Assembly (NCBI GenBank): GCA_949752745.1
Contig: OX457031.1
Location: 24,504,081 to 24,568,080 of the forward strand
Length of the DNA: 64,000 nucleotides
Direction: 5' to 3'
Source: Protula sp. h YS-2021
Lineage: Eukaryota; Annelida; Polychaeta; Sabellida; Serpulidae
Made by a program: the position numbers and the translations under genes. Below are positions 16,190-30,500 of the stretch, one piece after another. The notes beneath the pieces are model-generated. The model worked only from the letters and a program-made list of their open reading frames with translations. It was not told the origin of the DNA and made no database searches. Positions within the stretch are counted from its first letter, which is position 1, and every line of letters begins with the position of its first letter.

Positions 16190-16311
16190 ATATTTAAGCT
16201 AAACAAAAGTGTTTGGGTCATAGTGACCAATTTCAAAAATACCATTATTTTTGGAAAGAGGATACTCATATTAGTTAATTACACCCTGTATTAGAAACAA
16301 AAATTCAAAAA

Positions 16312-18575
16312 CTGAACCCAAAATAGGAATATTAGCCGTAACCCTAACCCTAACTAAAGGGCTAGTTTGCTATGCTCTATATGGACGCTAAACAAAAGTG
16401 TTATTGTCATAATGACCAATTTCAAAAATAACATTATTTTTGGAAAGAGGAGACTCATATTAGTTAATTACACCATGTATTAGAAACAAAAATCCAAAAA
16501 CTCAGCTAAAAATAACAATATTAGCTCTATCCCTAACCCTAACTAAAGGGATAGTTTGCTATGCTATATATCGACGCTAAATAAAAGTGTTTGGGTCATA
16601 GTGACCGATTTCAAAAATACCATTATTTTTGGAAAGAGGAGACTCATATTAGTTAATTAGACCCTGTATAAGAAACCACAAACCAACCACTCAACTCAAA
16701 ATCCCAACCCTAGCCCTAACCGTAACCCTAACTAAAGGGCTAGTTTGCTATGCTATATATGGACGCTAAACAAAAGTGTTTGGGTCATAGTGACCAATTT
16801 CAAAATACCATTATTTTTGGAAAGAGGAGACTCATATTAGTTAATTACACCCTGTATTAGAAACGAAAATTCAAAAACTGAACCCAAAATAGGAATATTA
16901 GCCGTAACCCTAACCCTAACTAAAGGGCTAGTTTGCTATGCTCTATATGGACGCTAAACAAAAGTATTTTTGTCATAATGACCAATTTCAAAAATACCAT
17001 TATTTTTGGAAAGAGGAGACTCATATTAGTTAATTACACCATGTATTAGAAACAAAAATCCAAAAACTCAGCTAAAAATAACAATATTAGCTCTATCCCT
17101 AACCCTAACTAAAGGGATAGTTTGCTATGCTATATATCGACGCTAAATAAAAGTGTTTGGGTCATAGTGACCGATTTCAAAAATACCATTATTTTTGGAA
17201 AGAGGAGACTCATATTAGTTAATTAGACCCTGTATAAGAAACCACAAACCAACCACTCAACTCAAAATCCCAACCCTAGCCCTAACCGTAACCCTAACTA
17301 AAGGGCTAGTTTGCTATGCTATATATGGACGCTAAACAAAAGTGTTTGGGTCATAGTGACCAATTTCAAAATACCATTATTTTTGGAAAGAGGAGACTCA
17401 TATTAGTTAATTACACCCTGTATTAGAAACGAAAATTCAAAAACTGAACCCAAAATAGGAATATTAGCCGTAACCCTAACCCTAACTAAAGGGCTAGTTT
17501 GCTATGCTCTATATGGACGCTAAACAAAAGTATTTTTGTCATAATGACCAATTTCAAAAATACCATTATTTTTGGAAAGAGGAGACTCATATTAGTTAAT
17601 TACACCATGTATTAGAAACAAAAATCCAAAAACTCAGCTAAAAATAACAATATTAGCTCTATCCCTAACCCTAACTAAAGGGATAGTTTGCTATGCTATA
17701 TATCGACGCTAAATAAAAGTGTTTGGGTCATAGTGACCGATTTCAAAAATACCATTATTTTTGGAAAGAGGAGACTCATATTAGTTAATTAGACCCTGTA
17801 TAAGAAACCACAAACCAACCACTCAACTCAAAATCCCAACCCTAGCCCTAACCGTAACCCTAACTAAAGGGCTAGTTTGCTATGCTATATATGGACGCTA
17901 AACAAAAGTGTTTGGGTCATAGTGACCAATTTCAAAATACCATTATTTTTGGAAAGAGGAGACTCATATTAGTTAATTACACCCTGTATTAGAAACGAAA
18001 ATTCAAAAACTGAACCCAAAATAGGAATATTAGCCGTAACCCTAACCCTAACTAAAGGGCTAGTTTGCTATGCTCTATATGGACGCTAAACAAAAGTATT
18101 TTTGTCATAATGACCAATTTCAAAAATACCATTATTTTTGGAAAGAGGAGACTCATATTAGTTAATTACACCATGTATTAGAAACAAAAATCCAAAAACT
18201 CAGCTAAAAATAACAATATTAGCTCTATCCCTAACCCTAACTAAAGGGATAGTTTGCTATGCTATATATCGACGCTAAATAAAAGTGTTTGGGTCATAGT
18301 GACCGATTTCAAAAATACCATTATTTTTGGAAAGAGGAGACTCATATTAGTTAATTAGACCCTGTATAAGAAACCACAAACCAACCACTCAACTCAAAAT
18401 CCCAACCCTAGCCCTAACCGTAACCCTAACTAAAGGGCTAGTTTGCTAAGCTATATATGGACGCTAAACAAAAGTGTTTGGGTCATAGTGACCAATTTCA
18501 AAATACCATTATTTTTGGAAAGAGGAGACTCATATTAGTTAATTACACCCTGTATTAGAAACAAAAATTCAAAAA
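16312..18575 (+). repeat. Trimeric higher-order repeat, four 566-bp units
   Basis: The variant string CTGAACCCAAAATAGG recurs at 16,312, 16,878, 17,444, 18,010 and 18,576, each step exactly 566 bp. Three distinguishable monomers alternate: one with GAACCCAAAATAGG and TAGCCGTAACC, one with CACCATGTATTAG and TTAGCTCTATCC, and one with TATAAGAAACCACAAACC. TTTTTGTCATAATGACC marks one position of each trimer. After 18,576 the register slips (18,952; 19,585; 20,151). This is a locally homogenised higher-order repeat inside a more divergent array. Confidence 0.85.
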
Positions 18576-21500
18576 CTGAACCCAAAATAGGAATATTAGC
18601 CGTGACCCTGACCCTAACTAAAGGGCTAGTTTGCTATGCTCTATATGGACGCTAAACAAAAGTGTTTTTGTCATAATGACCAATTTCAAAAATACCATTA
18701 TTTTTGGAAAGAGGAGACTCATATTAGTTAATTACAACCTGTATTAGAAACAAAAACCAAAAACTCAGCTCAAAATAGCAATACTAGTCCTAACCCTAAC
18801 CCTAATTAAAGGTATAGTTTGCCATGCTATATATGGACGCTAAACAAAAGTGTTTGGGTCATAGTGACCAATTTCAAAATACCATTATTTTTGGAAAGAG
18901 GAGACTCATATTAGTTAATTACACCCTGTATTAGAAACGAAAATTCAAAAACTGAACCCAAAATAGGAATATTAGCCGTAACCCTAACCCTAACTAAAGG
19001 GCTAGTTTGCTATGCTATATATGGACGCTAAACAAAAGTGTTATTGTCATAATGACCAATTTCAAAAATAACATTATTTTTGGAAAGAGGAGACTCATAT
19101 TAGTTAATTACACCATGTATTAGAAACAAAAATCCAAAAACTCAGCTAAAAATAACAATATTAGCTCTATCCCTAACCCTAACTTTATTAGAAACAAAAA
19201 TCCAAGAACTCAGCTAAAAATAACAATATTAGCTCTATCCCTAACCCTAACTAAAGGGATAGTTTGCTATGCTATATATCGACGCTAAATAAAAGTGTTT
19301 GGGTCATAGTGACCGATTTCAAAAATACCATTATTTTTGGAAAGAGGAGACTCATATTAGTTAATTAGACCCTGTATAAGAAACCACAAACCAACCACTC
19401 AACTCAAAATCCCAACCCTAGCCCTAACCGTAACCCTAACTAAAGGGCTAGTTTGCTATGCTATATATGGACGCTAAACAAAAGTGTTTGGGTCATAGTG
19501 ACCAATTCAAAATACCATTATTTTTGGAAAGAGGAGACTCATATTAGTTAATTACACCCTGTATTAGAAACGAAAATTCAAAAACTGAACCCAAAATAGG
19601 AATATTAGCCGTAACCCTAACCCTAACTAAAGGGCTAGTTTGCTATGCTCTATATGGACGCTAAACAAAAGTGTTATTGTCATAATGACCAATTTCAAAA
19701 ATAACATTATTTTTGGAAAGAGGAGACTCATATTAGTTAATTACACCATGTATTAGAAACAAAAATCCAAAAACTCAGCTAAAAATAACAATATTAGCTC
19801 TATCCCTAACCCTAACTAAAGGGATAGTTTGCTATGCTATATATCGACGCTAAATAAAAGTGTTTGGGTCATAGTGACCGATTTCAAAAATACCATTATT
19901 TTTGGAAAGAGGAGACTCATATTAGTTAATTAGACCCTGTATAAGAAACCACAAACCAACCACTCAACTCAAAATCCCAACCCTAGCCCTAACCGTAACC
20001 CTAACTAAAGGGCTAGTTTGCTAAGCTATATATGGACGCTAAACAAAAGTGTTTGGGTCATAGTGACCAATTTCAAAATACCATTATTTTTGGAAAGAGG
20101 AGACTCATATTAGTTAATTACACCCTGTATTAGAAACAAAAATTCAAAAACTGAACCCAAAATAGGAATATTAGCCGTGACCCTGACCCTAACTAAAGGG
20201 CTAGTTTGCTATGCTCTATATGGACGCTAAACAAAAGTGTTTTTGTCATAATGACCAATTTCAAAAATACCATTATTTTTGGAAAGAGGAGACTCATATT
20301 AGTTAATTACAACCTGTATTAGAAACAAAAACCAAAAACTCAGCTCAAAATAGCAATACTAGTCCTAACCCTAACCCTAACTAAAGGTATAGTTTGCCAT
20401 GCTATATATGGACGCTAAACAAAAGTGTATGGGTCATAGTGACCAATTTCAAAAAATACCATTATTTTGGAAAGAGGAGACTCATATTAGTTAATTAGAC
20501 CCTGTATAAGACACCACAAACCAACCACTCAACTCAAAATCCCAACCCTAGCCCTAACCGTTACCCTATCTAAAGTGCTAGTTTGCTATGCTATATATGG
20601 ACGCTAAACAAAAGTGTTTGGGTCATAGTGACCGATTTCAAAAATACCATTATTTTTGGAAAGAGGAGACTCATATTAGTTAATTACACCATGTATTAGA
20701 AACAAAAATCCAAAAACTCAGTTAAAAATAACAATATTAGCTCTAACCCTAACCCTAACTAAAGGGATAGTTTGCTATGCTATATATCGACGCTAAATAA
20801 AAGTGTTTGGGTCATAGTGACCGATTTCAAAAATACCATTATTTTTGGAAAGAGGAGACTCATATTAGTTAATTAGACCCTGTATAAGAAACCACAAACA
20901 AACCACTCAACTCAAAATCCCAACCCTAGCCCTAACCCTAACCCAACTAAAGGGCTAGTTTGCTATGCTATATATGGACGCTAAACAAAAGTGTTTGGGT
21001 CATAGTGACCAATTTCAAAAATACCATTATTTTGGAAAGAGGAGACTCATATTAGTTAATTACATCCTGTATTAGAAACAAAAATCCAAAATTCAGCTCA
21101 AAATAACAATATTAGTCCTAACCCTAACCCTAACTAAAGCTATAGTTTGCTATGCTATATATGGACGCTAAACAAAAGTGTTTGGGTTATAGTGACCAAT
21201 TTCACAAATACCATTATTTTTGGAAAGAGGAGACTCTTATTAGTTAATTAGACCCTGTATAAGAAACCACAAACCAACCACTCAACTCAAAATCCCAACC
21301 ATAGCCCTAACCCTAACCCAACTAAAGGGCTAGTTTGCTATGCTATATATGGACGCTAAACAAAAGTGTTTGGGTCATAGTGACCAATTTCAAAAATACC
21401 ATTATTTTGGAAAGAGGAGACTCATATTAGTTAATTACATCCTGTATTAGAAACAAAAATCCAAAATTCAGCTCAAAATAACAATATTAGTCCTAACCCT

Positions 21501-24500
21501 AACCCTAACTAAAGGGCTAGTTTGCTATGCTATATATGGACGCTAAACAAAAGTGTTTGGGTTATAGTGACCAATTTCACAAATACCATTATTTTTGGAA
21601 AGAGGAGACTCATATTAGTTAATTAGACCCTGTATAAGAAACCACAAACCAACCACTCAACTCAAAATCCCAACCCTAGCCCTAACCGTAACCCTAACTA
21701 AAGGGCTAGTTTGCTATGCTATATATGGACGCTAAACAAAAGTGTTTGGGTCATAGTGACCAATTTCAAAAATACCATTATTTTTGGAAAGAGGAGACTC
21801 ATATTAGTTAATTACACCATGTATTAGAAACAAAAATCCAAAAACTCAGCTAAAAATAACAATATTAGCTCTAACCCTAACCCTAACTAAAATGATAGTT
21901 TGCTATGCTTTATATGGACGCTAAAGAAAACTGTTTGGGTCATAGTGACCGATTTCAAAAATACCATTATTTTTGGAAAGAGGAGACTCATATTAGCTAA
22001 TTACACCCTGTATTACAAACCACAAACCAACCACTCAACTCAAAATCCCAGCCCTAGCCCTAACCCTAACCCCAACTAAAGGGCTAGTTTGCTATGCTAT
22101 ATATGGACGCTAAACAAAAGCGTTTGGGTCATAGTGACCAATTTCAAAAATACCATTATTTTGGAAAGAGGAGACTCATATTAGTTAATTACACCCTGTA
22201 TTAGAAACAAAAATCCAAAAACTCAGCTCAAAATAACAATATTAGTCTTAACTCTAACCCTAACTAAAGGGATAGTTTGCTATGCTATACATGGACGCTA
22301 AACAAAAGTGTTTGGGTTATAGTGACCAGTTTCACAAATACCATTATTTTTGGAAAGAGGAGACTCATATTAGTTAATTATACCCTGTATAAGAAACCAC
22401 AAACCAACCACTCAACTCAAAATCCCAACCCTAGCAATAACCGTAACCCTAACTAAAGGGATAGTTTGCTATGCTATATATGGACGCTAAACAAAAGTGT
22501 TTGGGTCATAGTGACCAATTTCAAAAATACCATTATTTTTGGAAAGAGGAGACTCATATTAGTTAATTACACCATGTATTAGAAACAAAAATCCAAAAAC
22601 TGAACCCAAAATAGCAATATTAGCCGTAACCCTAACCCTAACTAAAGGGCTAGTTTGCTATGCTATATATGGACGCTAAACAAAAGTGTTTGGGTGATAG
22701 TGACCAATTTCAAAAATAACATTATTTTTGGAAAGAGGAGACTCATATTAGTTAATTACAACCTGTATTAGAAACAAAAATCCAAAACCCCAGCTCAAAA
22801 TAACAATACTAGTCCTAACCCTAACCCTAACTAAAGGGATAGTTTGCTACGCTATATATCGACGCTAAACAAAAGTGTTTGGGTCATAGTGACCAATTTC
22901 AAAAATACCATTATTTTGGAAAGAGTAGACTCATATAAGTTAATTAGACCGTGTATAAGAAACCACAAACCAACCACTCAACTCAAAATCCCAACCCTAG
23001 CCCTAACCTAACCCAACTAAAGGGCTAGTTTGCTATGCTATATATGGACGCTAAACAAAAGTGTTTGGGTCATAGTGACCAATTTCAAAAATACCATTAT
23101 TTTGGAAAGAGGAGACTCATATTAGTTAATTACATCCTGTATTAGAAACAAAAATCCAAAAACTCAGCTCAAAATAACAATACTAGTCCTAACCCTAACC
23201 CTAACTAAAGGGATAGTTTGCTAAGCTATATATGGACGCTAAACAAAAGTGTTTGGGTTATAGTGACCAATTTCACAAATACCATTAATTTTGGAAAGAG
23301 GGGACTCATATTAGTTAATTAGTCCCTGCATAAGAAACCACAAACCAACCACTCAACTCAAAATCCCACACCTAGCCCTAACCCTAACCCAAACTAAAGG
23401 GCTAGATTGCTATGCTATATATGGAAGCTTAACAAAAGTGTTTGGGTCATAGTGACCAATTTCAAAAATAGCATTATTTTTGGGAAGAGGACACTCATAT
23501 TATTTAATTACACCCTGTATTAGAAACAAAAATTCAAAAACTGAACCCAAAATAGCAATATTAGCCGTAACCTTAACCCTAACTAAAGGGCTAGTTTGCT
23601 ATGCTATATATGGACGCTAAACAAAAGTGTTTGGGTCATAGTGACCAATTTCAAAAATACCATTATTTTTGGAAAGAGGAGACTCATATTAGTTAATTAC
23701 ACCATGTATTAGAAACAAAAATCCAAAAACTCAGCTAAAAATTACAATATTAGCTCTAACCCTAACCCTAACTAAATGGATAGTTTGCTATGCTATATAT
23801 CGACGCTAAATAAAAGTGTTTGGGTCATAGTGACCGATTTCAAAAATACCATTATTTTTGGAAAGAGGAGACTCATATTAGTTAATTAGACCCTGTATAA
23901 GAAACCACAAACCAACCACTCAACTCAAAATCCCAACCCTAGCCCTAACCGTAACGCTAACTAAAGGGCTAGTTTGCTATGCTATATATGGACGCTAAAC
24001 AAAAGTGTTTGGGTCATAGTGACTAATTTCAAAATACCATTATTTTTGGAATTTTGGAAAGAGGAGACTCATATTAGTTAATTACACCCTGTATTAGAAA
24101 CAAAAATTCAAAAACTGAACCCAAAATAGCAATATTAGCCGTAACCCTAACCCTAACTAAAGGGCTAGTTTGCTATGCTATATATGGACGCTAAACAAAA
24201 GTGTTTGGGTCAGAGTGACCAATTTCAAAAATAACATTATTTTTGGAAAGAGGAGACTCATATTAGTTAATTACAACCTGTATTAGAAACAAAAATCCAA
24301 AAACTCAGCTCAAAATAACAATACTAGTCCTAACCCTAACCCTAACTAAAGGGATAGTTTGCTATGCTATATATGGACGCTAAACAAAAGTGTTTGGGTC
24401 ATAGTGACCGATTTCAAAAATACCATTATTTTTGGAAAGAGGAGACTCATATTAGTTAATTACACCATGTATTAGAAACAAAAATCCAAAAACTCAGCTA

Positions 24501-27500
24501 AAAATAACAATATTAGCTCTAACCCTAACCCTAACTAAAGGGATAGTTTGCCATGCTATATATGGACACTAAATAAAAGTGATTGGGTCATAGTGACCGA
24601 TTTCAAAAATACCATTATTTTTGGAAAGAGGAGACTCATATTAGTTAATTAGACCCTGTATAAGAAACCACAAACCAACCACTCAACTCAAAATCCCAAA
24701 CCTAGCCCTAACCCTAACCCAAACTAAAGGGCTAGTTTGCTATGCTATATATGGAAGCTTAACAAAAGTGTTTGGGTCATAGTGACCAATTTCAAAAATA
24801 CCATTATTTTTGGAAAGAGGAGACTCATATTAGTTAATTACACCATGAATTAGAAACAAAAATCCAAAAACTCAGCTAAAAATAACAATATTAGCTCTAA
24901 CCCTAACCCTAACTAAAGGGATAGTTTGCTATGCTATATATGGACTCTAAACAAAAGTGTTTGGGTGATAGTGACCAATTTCAAAAATAACATTATTTTT
25001 GGAAAGAGGAGACTCATATTAGTTAATTACAACCTGTATTAGAATCAAAAATCCAAAAACTCAGCTCAAAATAACAATACTAGTCTTAACCCTAACCCTA
25101 ACTAAAGGGATAGTTTGCTACGCTATATATCGACGCTAAACAAAAGTGTTTGGGTCATAGTGATCAATTTCAAAAATACCATTATTTTGGAAAGAGGAGA
25201 CACATATTAGTTAATTAGACCCTGTATAAGAAACCACAAACCAACCACTCAACTCAAAATCCCAACCCTAGCCCTAACCGTAACCCTAACTAAAGGGCTA
25301 GTTTGCTATGCTATATATGGACGCTAAACAAAAGTGTTTGGGTCAGAGTGACCAATTTCAAAAATACCATTATTTTTGGAAAGAGGAGACTCATATTAGT
25401 TAATTACACCATGTTTTAGAAACAAAAATCCAAAAACTCAGCTAAAAATAACAATATTAGCTCTAACCCTAACCTAACTAAAGGGATAGTTTGCTATGCT
25501 ATATATCGACGCTAAATAAAAGGGATTGGGTCATAGTGACCGATTTCAAAAATACCATTATTTTTGGAAAGAGGAGACTCATATTAGTTAATTAGACCCT
25601 GTATAAGAAACCACAAACCAACCACTCAACTCAAAATCCCAAACCTAGCCCTAACCGTAACCCTAACTAAAGGGCTAGTTTGCTATACTATATATGGAAG
25701 CTAAACAAAAGTGTTTGGGTCATAGTGACCAATTTCAAAAATACCATTATTTTTGGAAAGAGGAGACTCATATTAGTTAATTACACCATGTATTAGAAAC
25801 TAAAAAATCCAAAAACTCAGCTAAAAATAACAATATTAGCTCTAACCCTAACCCTAACTAAAGGGATAGTTTGCTATGCTATATATCGACGCTAAATAAA
25901 AGTGTTTGGGTCATAGTGACCGAATTCAAAAATACCATTATTTTTGGAAAGAGGAGACTCATATTAGTTAATTACACCCTGTATAAGAAACCACAAACCA
26001 ACCACTCAACTCAAAATCCCAACCCTAGCCCAAACCGTAACCCTAACTAAAGGGCTAGTTTGCTATGCTATATATGGACGCTAAACAAAAGTGTTTGGGT
26101 CAGAGTGACCAATTTCAAAAATAACATTATTTTCGGAAAGAGGAGACTCATATTAGTTAATTACAACCTGTATTAGAAACAAAAATCCAAAAACTCAGCT
26201 CAAAATAACAATACTAGTCCTAACCCTAACCCTAACTAAAGGGATAGTTTACTATGCTATATATGGACGCTAAACAAAAGTGTTTGGGTCATAGTGACCA
26301 ATTTCAAAAATACAATTATTTTTGGAAAGAGGAGACTCATATTAGTTAATTACACCATGTATTAGAAACAAAAATCCAAAAACTCAGCTAAAAATAACAA
26401 TATTAGCTCTAACCCTAACCCTAACTAAAGGGATAGTTTGCTATGCTATATATCGACGCTAAATAAAAGTGTTTGGGTCATAGTGACCGATTTCAAAAAT
26501 ACCATTATTTTTGGAAAGAGAAGACTCATATTAGTTAATTAGACCCTGTATAAGAAACCACAAACCAACCACTCAACTCAAAATCCCAACCCTAGCCCCA
26601 GCCGTAACCCTAACTAAAGGGCTAGTTTGCTATGCTATATATGGACGCTAAACAAAAGTGTTTGGGTCATAGTGACCACTTTCAAAAATACCATTATTTT
26701 TGGAAAGAGGAGACTCATATTAGTTAATTAGACCCTGTATAAGAAACCACAAAGCAACCAGTCAACTCAAAATCCCAACGCTAGCCCTAACCGTAACGCT
26801 AACTAAAGGGCTAGTTTGCTATGCTATATATGGACGCAAAAATCCAAAAACTCAGCTCAAAATAACAATATTAGTCCCAACCCTAACCCTAACGAAAGGA
26901 ATAGTTTGCTATGCTATATATGAACGCTAAACAAAAGTGTTTGGGTTATAGTGACCAATTTCAAAAATACCATTATTTTTGGAAAGAGGAGACTCATATT
27001 AGTTAATTAGACCATGTATTAGAAACAAAAATCCAAAAACTCAGCTAAAAATAACAATATTAGCTCTAACCCTAACCCTAACTAAAGGGATAGTTTGCCA
27101 TGCTATATATGGACACTAAATAAAAGTGATTGGTTCATAGTGACCGATTTCAAAAATACCATTATTTTTGGAAAGAGGAGACTCATATTAGTTAATTAGA
27201 CCCTGTATAAGAAACCACAAACCAACCACTCAACTCAAAATCCCAAACCTAGCCCTAACCCTAACCCTAACTAAAGGGCTAGTTTGCTATGCTATATATG
27301 GAAGCTAAACAAAAGTGTTTGGGTCATAGTGACCAATTTCAAAAATACCATTATTTTTGGAAAGAGGAGACTCATATTAGTTAATTACACCATGTATTAG
27401 AAACAAAAATCCAAAAACTCAGCTAAAAATAACAATATTAGCTCTAACCCTAACCCTAACTAAAGGGATAGTTTGCTATGCTATATATCGACGCTAAATA

Positions 27501-30500
27501 AAAGTGTTTGGGTCATAGTGACCGATTTCAAAAATACCATTATTTTTGGAAAGAGGAGACTCATATTAGTTAATTAGACCCTGTATAAGAAACCACAAAC
27601 CAACCACTCAACTCAAAATCCCAACCCTAGCCCTAGCCGTAACCCTAACTAAAGGGCTAGTTTGCTATGCTATATATGGACGCTAAACAAAAGTGTTTGG
27701 GTCATAGTGACCAATTTCAAAATACCATTATTTTTGGAAAGAGGAGACTCATATTAGTTAATTACACCCTGTATTAGAAACAAAAATTCAAAAACTCAAC
27801 CCAAAATAGCAATATTAGCCGTAACCCTAACCCTAACTAAAGGGCTAGTTTGCTATGCTATATATGGACGCTAAACAAAAGTGTTTGGGTCAGAGTGACC
27901 AATTTCAAAGATAACATTATTTTTGGAAAGAGGAGACTCATATTAGTTAATTACAACCTGTATTAGAAACAAAAATCCAAAAACTCAGCTCAAAATAACA
28001 ATACTAGTCCTAACCCTAACCCTATCTAAAGGGATAGTTTGCTATGCTATATATGGACGCTAAACAAAAGTGTTTGGGTTATAGTGACCAATTTCACAAA
28101 TACCATTAAATTTGGAAAGAGGGGACTCATATTAGTTAATTACACCCTGTATTAGAAACAAAAATTCAAAAACTCAGCTCAAAATAACAATACTAGTCCT
28201 AACCCTAACCCCAACTAAAGGGCTAGTTTGCTATGCTATATATCGACGCTAAATAAAAGTGTTTGGGTCATAGTGACCGATTTCAAAAATACCATTATTC
28301 TTGGAAAGAGGAGACTCATATTAGTTAATTAGACCCTGTATAAGAAACCACAAAGCAACCAGTCAACTCAAAATCCCAACCCTAGCCCTAACCGTAACGC
28401 TAACTAAAGGGCTAGTTTGCTATGCTATATATGGACGCAAAAATCCAAAAACTCAGCTCAAAATAACAATATTAGTCCCAACCCTAACCCTAACGAAAGG
28501 AATAGTTTGCTATGCTATATATGGACGCTAAACAAAAGTGTTTGGGTCAGAGTGACCAATTTCAAAAATACCATTATTTTTGGAAAGAGGAGACTCATAT
28601 TAGTTAATTAGACCATGTATTAGAAACAAAAATCCAAAAACTCAGCTAAAAATAACAATATTAGCTCTAACCCTAACCCTAACAAAAGGGATAGTTTGCC
28701 ATGCTATATATGGACACTAAATAAAAGTGATTGGGTCATAGTGACCGATTTCAAAAACACCATTATTTTTGGAAAGAGGAGACTCCTATTAGTTAATTAG
28801 ACCCTGTATAAGAAACCACAAACCAACCACTCAACTCAAAATCCCAAACCTAGCCCTAACCCTAACCCTAACTAAAGGGCTAGTTTGCTATGCTATATAT
28901 GGAAGCTAAACAAAAGTGTTTGGGTCATAGTGACCAATTTCAAAAATACCATTATTTTTGGAAAGAGGAGACTCATATTAGTTAATTACACCATGTATTA
29001 GAAACAAAAATCCAAAAACTCAGCTAAAAATAACAATATTAGCTCTAACCCCAACCCTAACTAAAGGGATAGTTTGCTATGCTATATATCGACGCTAAAT
29101 AAAAGTGTTTGGGTCATAGTGACCGATTTCAAAAATACCATTATTTTTGGAAAGAGGAGACTCATATTAGTTAATTAGACCCTGTATAAGAAACCACAAA
29201 CCAACCACTCAACTCAAAATCCCAACCCTAGCCCTAGCCGTAACCCTAACTAAAGGGCTAGTTTGCTATGCTATATATGGACGCTAAACAAAAGTGTTTG
29301 GGTCATAGTGACCAATTTCAAAATACCATTATTTTTGGAAAGAGGAGACTCATATTAGTTAATTACACCCTGTATTAGAAACAAAAATTCAAAAACTGTA
29401 CCCAAAATAGCAATATTAGCCGTAACCCTAACCCTAACTAAAGGGCTAGTTTGCTATGCTATATATGGACGCTAAACAAAACTGTTTGGGTCATAGTGAC
29501 CAATTTCAAAATACCATTATTTTTGGAAAGAGGAGACTCATATTAGTTAATTACACCCTGTATTAGAAACAAAAATTCAAAAACTCAACCCAAAATAGCA
29601 ATATTAGCCGTAACCCTAACCCTAACTAAAGGGCTAGTTTGCTATGCTATATATGGACGCTAAACAAAAGTGTTTGGGTCAGAGTGACCAATTTCAAAGA
29701 TAACATTATTTTTGGAAAGAGGAGACTCATATTAGTTAATTACAACCTGTATTAGAAACAAAAATCCAAAAACTCAGCTCAAAATAACAATACTAGTCCT
29801 AACCCTAACCCTATCTAAAGGGATAGTTTGCTATGCTATATATGGACGCTAAACAAAAGTTTTTGGGTTATAGTGACCAATTTCACAAATACCATTAATT
29901 TTGGAAAGATGGGACTCATATTAGTTAATTACACCCTGTATTAGAAACAAAAATTCAAAAACTCAGCTCAAAATAACAATACTAGTCCTAACCCTAACCC
30001 CAACTAAAGGGCTAGTTTGCTATGCTATATATGGAAGCTAAAGAAAAGTGTTTGGGTCATAGTGACCAATTTCAAAAATAGCATTATTTTTGGAAAGAGG
30101 AGACTCATATTAGTTAATTACACCATGTATTAGAAACAAAAATCCAAAAACTCAGCTAAAAATAACAATATTAGCTCTAACCCTAACCCTAACTAAAGGG
30201 ATAGTTTGCTATGCTATATATCGACGCTAAATAAAAGTGTTTGGGTCATAGTGACCGATTTCAAAAATACCATTATTCTTGGAAAGAGGAGACTCATATT
30301 AGTTAATTAGACCCTGTATAAGAAACCACAAAGCAACCAGTCAACTCAAAATCCCAACCCTAGCCCTAACCGTAACGCTAACTAAAGGGCTAGTTTGCTA
30401 TGCTATATATGGACGCAAAAATCCAAAAACTCAGCTCAAAATAACAATATTAGTCCCAACCCTAACCCTAACTAAAGGAATAGTTTGCTATGCTATATAT

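Noticed and set aside
28417..28611. 64-codon frame inside the satellite
   Set aside because: It results from a deletion joining two monomer halves. The array is otherwise non-coding.
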